This document shows, piece by piece, positions 1 through 8,309 of a stretch of DNA of 64,000 bases; position 1 is the stretch's first letter; each line of letters opens with the position of its first letter. Both the position numbers and the translations under genes were made by a program. The notes under the pieces were generated by a model. It saw only the letters and a program-made list of their open reading frames with translations. It did not search any database and was not told the origin of the DNA. Source of the stretch: an uncultured Lachnospiraceae bacterium (GTDB lineage: Bacteria; Bacillota; Clostridia; Lachnospirales; Lachnospiraceae); the NCBI GenBank assembly GCA_910578335.1, contig CAJTPU010000011.1, forward strand, positions 57,914-121,913, given 5' to 3'.

Positions 1-6
1 AGATTT

Positions 7-1341
7 CTACACTTCGCATTTCCAGAAAAACGCACTGTACGCCGGAAGCGTGCTGCCGCCTCCAAAATCATGCTCTTCTCCCGTTATCAAATCCACTGCT
101 CTTCCACATCCCGCGTCAAAATGCGCCGTAAAGTCGCTGCTGTCCGCATTCAACGCCACCAAAATCCTCTCCTCCTCGGTCTTTCTTTCAAAAATGCACT
201 GCCTGTTGGTCAGCAGCACGGAGCGGAAAGAACCGTAGTTGAAAGCATGGGAATTTTTCTTTGCCTGTGCCAGCTTTGCGATAAAATCCGTAAGCCCGTT
301 CCATTCCGGCTCTGCAAAGCACGGGCGGAGCGCCTGGTCCCCCTGCCCTTTCTCCCCATAGCAGCCCCATTCGCTGCCATAATAAATACAGGGAATGCCC
401 GGCATGCCAAACAGCAGGGCATAGAGCAGCGGCAGGTGGTTTTTGTCGGAAAGAATGCTTGCCGCCCTCGTCACATCATGGTTGTCCACAAAGGACAACA
501 GATGCTTTCCCTTGTACAAGGTCCAGTTTTCCGGTCCAAACTGCCTTAGCAGAGAATGGTTTATCTCAAAAAGGTTCATGCTGTTGAAGCTGGAATACAG
601 TCCCTTATAGCACTCATAGTTCGTCGCAGAATGAAGCATACTATCGTTAACCAGCCTGTTGTAATCTCCATGCAGCATTTCACCCAAAAGGAAAAAATCC
701 TGCTTTCTGCCGTCACAGTAGCTTCTGAGGCGCCTGATAAAATCCTCGTCAAGACTGTACGCCACATCCAGCCTGAGCCCGTCTATGCCAAATTCATCCA
801 TCCAATACCCTACGCTGTCCAGAAGATAGCTTACCACCTCCTCGTTGCGCAGGTTCAGCTTCACAAGGTCATAATGCCCCTCCCAGCCCTCATACCACAA
901 GCCGTCATGGTACGGCGAATCACCGTCAAATGCTATCCGGTAAAACCAGCCCGTATAGCGGGAGCTTTCCCGATTGCGCACAACATCCTGAAAAGGTCCA
1001 AAGCCTCTTCCCACATGATTAAACACACCGTCCAGCACCACCCGTATACCGTGCGCATGAAGCCTTTCACAAAGCTCCTTAAAATCTGCATTGCTTCCAA
1101 GACGCCTGTCGACCATCCGGTAATCCCTTGTGTTGTAGCCATGCGTATCCGACTCAAATATAGGAGAAAAGTAGATTGCGTTAATCCCCAGCCGTTCCAT
1201 ATGCGGTATCCAGTCCGCCACCTTCAAAATAGGGGCGCGGCCCTGCTTTTCACTCTCTGTCAAATCACCGTTGTTTTCAAAAGGAACCCCTGTAAAGCCC
1301 AACGGATATATCTGATAAAACACACTTTCCTCTGCCCACAT
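7..1341 (-). CDS. GH13 alpha-amylase-family glycosidase
   Basis: A 444-residue glycoside hydrolase family 13 enzyme that probably hydrolyses alpha-glucosidic bonds in maltodextrins or cyclomaltodextrins. All four GH13 signature regions are visible: VLDGVFNHVG (region I), GLRLDVAY with the nucleophile Asp (II), LLGEMLHG with the acid/base Glu (III) and FVDNHD (IV). There is no signal peptide and no N-terminal starch-binding domain, so it is likely cytoplasmic and acts on imported oligosaccharides. An ATG lies at 1347, but the GGGAGG site sits only 3 bases before it and about 8 before the ATG at 1341, so 1341 is preferred. The gene follows a DUF1919 gene by about 20 bases and probably shares its transcript. 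Exact substrate is not readable; neopullulanase or maltogenic amylase types are the nearest guesses. Confidence 0.88.
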   Translation of the reverse strand: MWAEESVFYQIYPLGFTGVPFENNGDLTESEKQGRAPILKVADWIPHMERLGINAIYFSPIFESDTHGYNTRDYRMVDRRLGSNADFKELCERLHAHGIRVVLDGVFNHVGRGFGPFQDVVRNRESSRYTGWFYRIAFDGDSPYHDGLWYEGWEGHYDLVKLNLRNEEVVSYLLDSVGYWMDEFGIDGLRLDVAYSLDEDFIRRLRSYCDGRKQDFFLLGEMLHGDYNRLVNDSMLHSATNYECYKGLYSSFNSMNLFEINHSLLRQFGPENWTLYKGKHLLSFVDNHDVTRAASILSDKNHLPLLYALLFGMPGIPCIYYGSEWGCYGEKGQGDQALRPCFAEPEWNGLTDFIAKLAQAKKNSHAFNYGSFRSVLLTNRQCIFERKTEEERILVALNADSSDFTAHFDAGCGRAVDLITGEEHDFGGGSTLPAYSAFFWKCEV

Positions 1342-1369
1342 TGTCATTTCCTCCCATTTATGTTTTGTA

Positions 1370-2290
1370 TTATCTCACATAATCGACTTTTACATAATCC
1401 TCTTCGTGGTTCAATAATTTCAGGCTGTCATACAGCTTGCCTTCTTTGGACACAACGCTTGCAAGCTCGTTCACAAAATATCCGATGACATTTCCATATC
1501 TGCTTTGCAGGTAGCCGTTCTCTATGATGGGAAAAGACAGGATGTCCTTCTCATCGCACGGTACGGTTGAAAATCCTATTTTATGCTCGAACGGCAGCGC
1601 AAGAAATCTGTCGAGCGCCTCCCTGCTTTCTATTCGCATTTCTACCAGAAGATTCTCATAATTTATCCTCTGTTTTCTTTTTTCCCATATTTGCGCAGCC
1701 TGCTCAAAATCCGTATAATGGTTAAAAAACAGCTTAATATCTCCCAACCCGACAACCGGATAATTTCTTTTTAAGTTCACTTCATACTTTTCCTCTAAAA
1801 GGTATAGAGGCTGCTCCATATAATAGGCAAAATTCTCTAACAGGCGCAGATAGTCCCCGCTTTCCAAAAACAAATTGATAAAGGGCGACAAAAACTCCAG
1901 CCCGAGAGAATGGTACGTTATGCCTCCCCAGCAATTATCGGAAATAATACTTACCTTGCTTTCCTGTACTGCAATCCACCTTTTCAAATCAAAATATGCC
2001 TGTTGAAATATGCTTGCCAAAATCACCTTAGACCTTGGCACCTGCAGCAGTTCTAATATCCTCGTAACCGCCGTCCGCTCCTGTCTGTTCATATCAATGA
2101 GATAATCGTACTCTCTAAACATCAGTTCTTCTACCCTGATGACCTCTATTCCATCTATCCGGCTAATCTGATGGACTCCATTCAGGCAGACTGCCTCAAT
2201 CTGCATATTGCCTTTTAACACTTCAAACTGGAAGTACTTGCAAAATATACCATATTCCTCACACGAGCCCCACAAAATTACTTTTGTCAC
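1370..2290 (-). CDS. DUF1919 family protein
   Basis: A 306-residue protein that resembles the DUF1919 family, often labelled exopolysaccharide biosynthesis protein. The recognisable block is the SIISDNCWGG segment followed by a region rich in aromatic residues (LGLEFLSPFINLF, NFAYYM). The N-terminal part starts KVILWGSCEEY, like a small nucleotide-binding or glycan-pathway domain. The reading frame can open at GTG 2308, but AGAGGGAG lies 5-6 bases before the GTG at 2290, so 2290 is chosen. The neighbour downstream is a GH13 enzyme, which hints at carbohydrate metabolism, but no reaction can be assigned. Confidence 0.7.
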   Translation of the reverse strand: MTKVILWGSCEEYGIFCKYFQFEVLKGNMQIEAVCLNGVHQISRIDGIEVIRVEELMFREYDYLIDMNRQERTAVTRILELLQVPRSKVILASIFQQAYFDLKRWIAVQESKVSIISDNCWGGITYHSLGLEFLSPFINLFLESGDYLRLLENFAYYMEQPLYLLEEKYEVNLKRNYPVVGLGDIKLFFNHYTDFEQAAQIWEKRKQRINYENLLVEMRIESREALDRFLALPFEHKIGFSTVPCDEKDILSFPIIENGYLQSRYGNVIGYFVNELASVVSKEGKLYDSLKLLNHEEDYVKVDYVR

Positions 2291-2308
2291 ACAGTCTCCC
2301 TCTGCCAC

Positions 2309-2686
2309 TTATAAGCCGGTCTTTCTTATTATTTCCTGCCGCACGCAATATTTTAACACATTATTTGGCTTTCGTTAATCTTTTTTTCTCTCTTCCTGCC
2401 ACAATATTGATTTACATAACAAAATTGACTACTTTAGTTCTATGACCTTCCTCGCTTCATCTTTTGTCTGAACCCAAAATGGATTGGATGTCGATTTTTA
2501 AAGGGGTGTTAAAAAGAAATCCCCAATTTCCACATAGTTATCCACAAAAACACAAGTGTCATTTTCCTTGTTTTAAGCGTCAAAATTGCAAAAACAGACG
2601 TCATTATTAGTACTTATGTTCTGCATCCATACTCCCGTTCCAGTTACATAACATGTGAATACGCAAAAACATTATGTAAACCATTC
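2309..2686. other. intergenic region, 378 bases
   Basis: No gene is supported here. It is AT-rich. It carries one perfect DnaA-box-like 9-mer (TTATCCACA, 2538-2546) and a likely minus-strand promoter for the DUF1919/GH13 pair at 2350-2378. No hairpin with a T-run was found by eye. Confidence 0.5.
2350..2378 (-). promoter_or_regulatory. putative sigma-A promoter for DUF1919-GH13
   Basis: On the minus strand TTAACG (2378-2373) and TAAAAT (2355-2350) are separated by 17 bases, about 60 bases upstream of the chosen GTG start. Confidence 0.4.
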
Positions 2687-5230
2687 TTAAAGCCATGCAT
2701 TCCAAAACCACTCTGCCCGTCCGGCTACGGTATCCACGGACACCACTTCAAAATTCTCCCACTCCCGCGGAAAAAGCTGTCTGTAGGAATGCTGCAGAAA
2801 ACGTTCGTCTAAAAGAGCAATAATCCCTAAATCCTCCGACGTCCGGATAACACGTCCCGCCGCCTGCAGCACCTTGTTCATCCCGGGAAAGCGGTAGGCA
2901 TAGTCAAATCCGTTCTCCCCCCTCTCATCAAAGAAGCGCTTCAACAATTCTCTTTCACTGCACACCTGCGGCAGTCCGGTTCCTACTATCATGACGCCTA
3001 TCAGACTGTCATGCTTTAAGTCAATGCCCTCGCTAAAAATACCGCCCATTACGCAAAAGCCTATCAGATTTTTAAGAACCTCCTCTGTCTCTGCCTCCAT
3101 GCCGATTTCGTCAAAACCACAGCCGGCATTTCCCTCAAATTTTTTGAGAAATGCCTCCCTGTCCGCCTCCTTCATGTCGCCATCCTGCACAATACATTCC
3201 GTCTCATCCCCCGCAAAATTTTCCTGATAACATGCATAAACCTGCGCAAGAAAGTAATAAGAAGGAAAAAACACCATATAATTGCCGTGACGCTGTCCCA
3301 CTATTTCGTGAATATACCGCGCTATACGATAAAACTCCTGCGAAGAACGTCTTGTATACTTGCTTGTCACATCGTTTCCCACATACAGCGCTCTCTTTTC
3401 CGGATTAAAAACGGATTTGGCATACACTTCATAATCCTCCGGCGTCCCGCCCAAAAGCTTTTTGTAATACTGAATGGGAAGCAGTGTCGCCGAAAAAAGT
3501 ATTGTACTTTTTGCTCTTGCCATACATTCCTGTAAATTGACCGCAGGGTTCACGCAAAAAAGCTTTAACATAAAGTCGCCGGCTTTTCCTTCTTCACACA
3601 TCTGTGTATACATGACATAATTGTCATCTACTCGCTCGTAAATATCTAAAAAATGCGAAATTTCAAAGAAAAAATCCAGTATTTTTTTCCTGATTGGATT
3701 GTCATCATTCTCGTCAAGGTATTTGTCAAGTGTATCATACAATTTGGTCAGTGCTTGTACAAAGCTGTCAATCATTTCCACCACCCTGCACTCCTCACAT
3801 TCCCTTTTCATGATAAGCAGCTCTTTATTGCACCTTTCCAACTGCTTTTCCAGCTTTGGTGCAAACTCATAAATACGGCTGCCATGTCTGAAACTGCTGA
3901 CACGCAGTTCTTCCAAATTGACCAGTCCGGTACTATCTTGCAGAAGCATCTCTTCGGCAGGCGCGGCTTCCAAAAGCGCTTTTCTACCCTTCTTTTGCTC
4001 CCGCACTTCCTTCAGCTCCCGCTTCATCAGCAGAAACGATTCCTTATAGAGAGCCGCACTGTACATTTCCCTGCCTCGCTCTAACAGATTGTGGGCTTCG
4101 TCCACCAAAAAAGCATAATTTCCCTGACTGCCCTCCCCAAAGAAACGCTTCAGATAGACATGTGGGTCAAAGACATAATTGTAATCGCCAATGACCCCGT
4201 CCGCAAACAAGCTCATGTCCAGACAAAATTCAAACGGGCAGACCTTATGCTTTCTGGCATAAGCCTCCACCGCTTCTCTGTCAAAGCTGCTTTCATGTAT
4301 CAGCAAATCGTACACGGCATCGTTAATTCTGTCGTAATGTCCTTTTGCATAACTGCAGTACTGCGGATTGCACTCCGTCTCTTCCATAAAACAGATTTTA
4401 TCCTTTGCCGTGAGAATCACACTCTTAAAACAAAGCCCCTGCTTTCTTAACAGCGAAAATGTATTTTCGGCAACCGTCCTCGTAATGGTTTTTGCCGTCA
4501 GATAAAATATTTTGTCCACCATACCGCTTCCCATTGCCTTCACTGCCGGAAAAACCGTAGAAATGGTCTTGCCCACTCCGGTAGGCGCTTCAATAAAAAG
4601 CTTCTTCTTATGATAAATCGTCTGGTAGACATAGGATGCCAATTCCTTCTGTCCTTCCCTGTAGGCAAAGGGAAAGGATAGCTCTTTTATCGACTCCTGC
4701 CGCCTCTGCTGCCACTCAAATTCATAGTCCGCCCACTTCTCATACTGCGAAAGCAGTTCCAAAAACCACTGTTGCAGCCATTTTGTCGTATACTCCTCAT
4801 AAAAGTACCTAAGCTCCTCCGTATCCACATTGCAGTAGGTCATACGAATCCGCATACTCTCCACATGGTTTTGGAGCCCATAAATCGCCGCATAGACCCG
4901 TGCCTGCGCCAAATGCACGAACACCGGCTCCTTCATTCTGGAGACATCCTTTCTGGTTGTCTTTATCTCGTCTACCGTCACTTCCCCTGACTGCGCAGTG
5001 ATAATGCCGTCCGCCCTGCCCTCGACTACAATCCGGTAAGACTTTGTTTCATGGACATAGCGCAGGAAAAATTCAGGCTGGTATTCGCTGCCCATCCTCT
5101 TTTGTATCAGCCGGTGAAGCCTGCTTCCCTCCTGCATGGCATTGTCCGCCGCTCCGGAGCGCCTGTTGTCGATATCGCCGCTCCGCAAGATAAATTCAAC
5201 CAGATTTCTTACCGATATCCGTACTTCCAT
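2687..5230 (-). CDS. RecB/Cas4-like nuclease fused to XPD/DinG-type Fe-S helicase
   Basis: An 847-residue protein with two parts. Residues 1-180 carry the RecB/Cas4-like PD-(D/E)XK pattern: His39, Asp74 in GRADG, Glu88-x-Lys90 in VDEIK, and Q109xxxY113. Residues 185-847 are a superfamily 2 helicase of the XPD/DinG group: Walker A APTGVGKT near 215-222, DEAH at 377-380, and motif VI AAGRVIRT near the C-terminus. Between Walker A and DEAH are cysteines 280, 287, 292, 331 and 336, a likely 4Fe-4S site. It should unwind DNA 5' to 3' and cut it; repair or replication of structured DNA is inferred. GAGGAAG precedes the ATG closely. It sits behind the terminator of the HPr-like gene, so it probably has its own promoter. 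Confidence 0.85.
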   Translation of the reverse strand: MEVRISVRNLVEFILRSGDIDNRRSGAADNAMQEGSRLHRLIQKRMGSEYQPEFFLRYVHETKSYRIVVEGRADGIITAQSGEVTVDEIKTTRKDVSRMKEPVFVHLAQARVYAAIYGLQNHVESMRIRMTYCNVDTEELRYFYEEYTTKWLQQWFLELLSQYEKWADYEFEWQQRRQESIKELSFPFAYREGQKELASYVYQTIYHKKKLFIEAPTGVGKTISTVFPAVKAMGSGMVDKIFYLTAKTITRTVAENTFSLLRKQGLCFKSVILTAKDKICFMEETECNPQYCSYAKGHYDRINDAVYDLLIHESSFDREAVEAYARKHKVCPFEFCLDMSLFADGVIGDYNYVFDPHVYLKRFFGEGSQGNYAFLVDEAHNLLERGREMYSAALYKESFLLMKRELKEVREQKKGRKALLEAAPAEEMLLQDSTGLVNLEELRVSSFRHGSRIYEFAPKLEKQLERCNKELLIMKRECEECRVVEMIDSFVQALTKLYDTLDKYLDENDDNPIRKKILDFFFEISHFLDIYERVDDNYVMYTQMCEEGKAGDFMLKLFCVNPAVNLQECMARAKSTILFSATLLPIQYYKKLLGGTPEDYEVYAKSVFNPEKRALYVGNDVTSKYTRRSSQEFYRIARYIHEIVGQRHGNYMVFFPSYYFLAQVYACYQENFAGDETECIVQDGDMKEADREAFLKKFEGNAGCGFDEIGMEAETEEVLKNLIGFCVMGGIFSEGIDLKHDSLIGVMIVGTGLPQVCSERELLKRFFDERGENGFDYAYRFPGMNKVLQAAGRVIRTSEDLGIIALLDERFLQHSYRQLFPREWENFEVVSVDTVAGRAEWFWNAWL

Positions 5231-5295
5231 TCTTCCTCACATTCCGCCGCCGGACAACACACAACGGCTTTTATCTGCCCCACAGAACAATTATG

Positions 5296-5339
5296 AAAAA
5301 AACTCCCAGCCAAGATAAATGCATATCCTGAGCCGGGAG
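5296..5339 (-). terminator. Rho-independent terminator of the HPr-like gene
   Basis: A long stem of about 15 pairs (arms 5303-5317 and 5324-5339, some G-U pairs, one bulge) with a 6-base loop. On the minus strand seven Ts (5302-5296) follow it. Confidence 0.85.
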
Positions 5340-5382
5340 CCTTTCCGCCTTATCGCACTTGCCGCAAATACAGATATCTGCA

Positions 5383-5607
5383 TTAACATGCAAGGGCATA
5401 ATCCTTCAGCATCTCTTCGAATTCAGCGTTGTAGCCAACATAATGAACCGTCAAATCCTGTGAAAAATCAAGTCCATACACTCCAAGAAATGATTTTGCA
5501 TCTACTGCATATCTATTATAAGCAATGTCAATGTCAAAATCACATTTGGAAGCTACGGCTACAAAATGCTGCACTTCATTCGGGGTTAATCTGATTTTTC
5601 TTTTCAT
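5383..5607 (-). CDS. HPr-like protein lacking the phosphorylatable histidine
   Basis: A 74-residue protein with the fold pattern of the PTS phosphocarrier HPr. The segment DAKSFLGVYGLDFSQDLTVHY aligns with the HPr region around regulatory Ser46 (AKSxLG). The stretch where HPr has HARP with catalytic His15 reads SKCDFDIDIAYNR, so there is no equivalent histidine. It therefore cannot be a normal phosphocarrier; a regulatory or vestigial role is inferred. A good AAGGAAGG site lies 9 bases before the ATG, and a strong terminator follows the gene, so it is probably a single-gene transcript. Confidence 0.72.
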   Translation of the reverse strand: MKRKIRLTPNEVQHFVAVASKCDFDIDIAYNRYAVDAKSFLGVYGLDFSQDLTVHYVGYNAEFEEMLKDYALAC

Positions 5608-5935
5608 ATCGCTTTGCCTTCCTTTCTGACCGTCCCTGTCTGATTTGACCGAAATGCGTTGTCTTTACTCTCCCAGCCAAAGTTTATCAGGGCGTTAAAC
5701 TCTGTAAATCCGCCTGTATACAGGCTTCCTACTCCTTTGTTGAATACGATTATACTCGCTTTCATCTAAAAGTAAAGTGTTTTTTTCGCGTCGAAAAACG
5801 ATAGATTTTTGTGATTTTTCCCAAATGCTCCCACTTTCCAGCATGTTGCGCATCGCACTACCACATATTACCGTCTCATTAGTAGTATTGCACAATATTT
5901 TGTTTTATACCCTAAAATGCCCCCAAAATATTTGG
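5608..5935. other. intergenic region, 328 bases
   Basis: AT-rich. Small reading frames exist on both strands but lack ribosome binding sites. Nothing else is supported. Confidence 0.4.
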
Positions 5936-6727
5936 CTATTTTTCAACAAATTCAACCATATAATTTCTAAACCGAAGAGGCAGCATATTTTGCTGTAATT
6001 TGAGGTTTTTTCTGTCTTCAATACTAATCGTATGACAAAAATGGCGGAAAAGTTCCTGATAGTGCTCTTCTTCTGCCGTGAGCGCCAGCCCACCCTCCTC
6101 AGCCTGCAGAGGTTTGCGCTGTCCGCTCATTAAAAACCAGTCTTTTCCGGCAGGATGTATCGCATACAGATTTCGATTTTCATCGCAGATGACAAAATTC
6201 TCCATGGGAAGCCTGTCCGCAAAATGAACCGTCAGCATAGGCAGCACATTGTCCTTCGGCGCGATAACCGCATAGAGCACGCCGCCTTCCAGCTCGGCAA
6301 ACCGCAAAAACTGCTTCATGCGGTGCAGCTCATTGCCTGCACTGCGGCTCAACTCCAATGTCCTTCGCACATTGTCATTTGTCAGATGCTCCAAAATACT
6401 TCCCCGGCATCTGCCGGAAAGTCCCCATACCACCGTCTTATAAATGGCTTCCGCTTTCTCCGTAGAAGAAGCTGCCGCCGCCAGACACAGCGCCATATAA
6501 TCCTTCTCTCCAAAACGAGTGCGCAATGTGCGAATCACCTTTTCTGTCTTTATGCTGTCAGGCTCCACCGCCCGATAGACGGTAAAAAGCCGCATATTCT
6601 CTTCCTCCGCGGTCTGCAGGTGTATACGCTCATGCGGCATTCTAAGCGCATACGCCTCATATATGCCTGTAAAAATACCCTCCAGACTGTCCTCACAGCG
6701 CAACACGATATTTTCATTGTCTGCCAT
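5936..6727 (-). CDS. DUF4130/TIGR03915-type protein, partner of a radical SAM enzyme
   Basis: A 263-residue protein recognised as the TIGR03915/DUF4130 family, a putative DNA-metabolism protein almost always encoded next to a TIGR03916 radical SAM protein. The opening CEDSLEGIFTGIYEAY and the later LxRFAELEGGVLYAVIAPK are typical. The frame can open at TTG 6739 (overlapping the upstream stop), ATG 6733 or ATG 6727. TTGAGG lies about 6 bases before 6727, and family members begin close to there, so 6727 is used. Function is unknown; the tight coupling to the upstream gene argues that the two act together. Confidence 0.85.
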   Translation of the reverse strand: MADNENIVLRCEDSLEGIFTGIYEAYALRMPHERIHLQTAEEENMRLFTVYRAVEPDSIKTEKVIRTLRTRFGEKDYMALCLAAAASSTEKAEAIYKTVVWGLSGRCRGSILEHLTNDNVRRTLELSRSAGNELHRMKQFLRFAELEGGVLYAVIAPKDNVLPMLTVHFADRLPMENFVICDENRNLYAIHPAGKDWFLMSGQRKPLQAEEGGLALTAEEEHYQELFRHFCHTISIEDRKNLKLQQNMLPLRFRNYMVEFVEK

Positions 6728-6735
6728 ATCCATCC

Positions 6736-8088
6736 TCAAAGCTGTCCCGATGCCACCTTTCCATTATCCGCCGTCGTCGGCAGTACCCCGAAAGCCGTAT
6801 CGTCAAACAGGGATAACTGCCGGTAAGTCATGCCGTCCGCCGCGAACTGCTGCCTGTCGCCGGCATTCGCAGTCAGATTTCTCACGATATAGTCCTCCTC
6901 CAGCCTGGTACGGTACATCATTTTGCCGTTGCAGGTGATGAAGTACAGTGCTCTTTTTAAAACCACGCCTATTTTTTTCAGAGAAGTAAAATCAAGGCTT
7001 GCCGTCCGCCTTGCATTGACAATGCGCATGGCGCTCTTGACGCCGATTCCCGGCACCCTGAGTATCATCTCGTAGGGTGCCCTGTTGATTTCAACCGGAA
7101 ACTGTTCCAGATGCCTTACCGCCCAGTCCTCCTTCGGGTCCAGCATAACGTTAAAAAACGGTCTTTTTTCGCTCAGCAATTCCTCTGCTTTAAACCCGTA
7201 AAAGCGAAGCAGCCAGTCCGCCTGATAAAGCCTGTGCTCTCTTAACAGAGGCGGTCCGCCCGGCAGCGCCGGCAGTGCCTTGTCTTCATTAACCCTGACA
7301 AACGCCGAGTAAAACACTCTCTTTAGAGAAAACTTCTGGTACAGGCTCTCTGCCACATTCATAATCTGATAATCACTCTCCGGCGTCGCGCCGATAATCA
7401 TCTGCGTGGACTGCCCGCCGCCCACAAAATGAGGGGCTTTTTTGTATAAAGCCAGCTCGTTTTTATTTTCCGTAATTCCATTCTGAATCTGCCGCATCGG
7501 TGCAAGGATGGTCTTTCTGTGCTTATTGGGCGCAAGATTTTTCAGCCCCTCCGCCGTCGGCAGCTCCAGGTTGACGCTCATTCTGTCTGCCAGATATCCT
7601 GTAAGCTGAATCAGCCGCGGGTCCGCGCCGGGAATTGCCTTGACATGCACATAACCGTTAAAACGGCATCGGTTGCGCAGAATCCATAAGGTTTTATACA
7701 TCTGCTCCATCGTATAGTTGGGATTGTGCAGGATGCCGGAGCTTAAAAAGAGCCCTTCTATATAATTTCTCCGGTAAAACTGCATGGTAAGCTCGCATAC
7801 CTCCTCCGGTGTAAAGGTAGCGCGCGGTATATCGTTTGACTTGCGGTTCAGACAATACTTGCAGTCGTAGATACACTCGTTTGTCAAAAGAATTTTTAAC
7901 AGGGAAATACATCTGCCGTCAGCGCTGAAGCTGTGGCAAATGCCTGCCGCGATGCAGTTCCCCATGTCCCGCCCGTTTCCCTTTCTATCCACGCCGCTGG
8001 AGGTACATGCCACATCATACTTGGCAGCATCGCTTAAGATTCCCAGCTTTTCCATCACGGTCATTTCACCTGTAGTCAGATATTCCAT
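6736..8088 (-). CDS. radical SAM protein of the TIGR03916 type with helix-hairpin-helix
   Basis: A 450-residue radical SAM enzyme, putative DNA modification or repair protein. The cluster motif CIYDCKYC (CX3CX2C) binds the 4Fe-4S/SAM centre. Near the C-terminus, LRVPGIGVKSAMRIVNAR is a helix-hairpin-helix of the DNA-binding type. The frame stays open to ATG 8163, but a strong promoter occupies 8135-8163, so translation cannot begin that far up. ATG 8088 has AAAGGAG 10 bases before it and gives the family-like start MEYLTTGE. The stop overlaps the possible TTG start of the DUF4130 partner, showing translational coupling. The reaction is unknown. Confidence 0.88.
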   Translation of the reverse strand: MEYLTTGEMTVMEKLGILSDAAKYDVACTSSGVDRKGNGRDMGNCIAAGICHSFSADGRCISLLKILLTNECIYDCKYCLNRKSNDIPRATFTPEEVCELTMQFYRRNYIEGLFLSSGILHNPNYTMEQMYKTLWILRNRCRFNGYVHVKAIPGADPRLIQLTGYLADRMSVNLELPTAEGLKNLAPNKHRKTILAPMRQIQNGITENKNELALYKKAPHFVGGGQSTQMIIGATPESDYQIMNVAESLYQKFSLKRVFYSAFVRVNEDKALPALPGGPPLLREHRLYQADWLLRFYGFKAEELLSEKRPFFNVMLDPKEDWAVRHLEQFPVEINRAPYEMILRVPGIGVKSAMRIVNARRTASLDFTSLKKIGVVLKRALYFITCNGKMMYRTRLEEDYIVRNLTANAGDRQQFAADGMTYRQLSLFDDTAFGVLPTTADNGKVASGQL

Positions 8089-8134
8089 CCTGTGCCTGCT
8101 CCTTTGATACAAACATCTGTTCCTTGTAAAATTT

Positions 8135-8163
8135 ATAGTAACACACTGTCCCTTCCATTGCAA
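8135..8163 (-). promoter_or_regulatory. sigma-A promoter of the radical SAM/DUF4130 operon
   Basis: On the minus strand TTGCAA (8163-8158) and TACTAT (8140-8135) are 17 bases apart. The predicted transcript starts about 40 bases before ATG 8088. Confidence 0.7.
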
Positions 8164-8207
8164 GCTTTTTTAGAACAAATGTTTTGCATAATTTTTCTAA
8201 AAAGCAC

Positions 8208-8236
8208 TTGCAATCGTCATAAAAAAGCGGTTAAAT
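8208..8236 (+). promoter_or_regulatory. putative promoter of asnA
   Basis: TTGCAA (8208-8213) and TTAAAT (8231-8236) with a 17-base spacer. TAGAAT at 8236 is an alternative -10 box. About 70 bases of leader follow with no T-box consensus. Confidence 0.4.
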
Positions 8237-8309
8237 AGAATAGGTATTTTTTATCTGAAAATAAGTGCAGCATCGGGGTGTCAGCCTTGGCTTGCATGGA
8301 AAGGAAACT

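Noticed and set aside
556..1488. 310-residue plus-strand reading frame
   Set aside because: Antisense to the GH13 and DUF1919 genes, which have clear motifs; a shadow frame.
2538..2546. Perfect DnaA box TTATCCACA
   Set aside because: A single box in a non-dnaA context; no cluster of boxes or AT-rich unwinding element nearby, so not an origin.
5695..5895. 66-residue minus-strand reading frame
   Set aside because: No ribosome binding site and no recognisable protein.
8164..8309. T-box leader before asnA
   Set aside because: asnA is often T-box controlled in Firmicutes, but no T-box consensus or terminator is present in this short leader.
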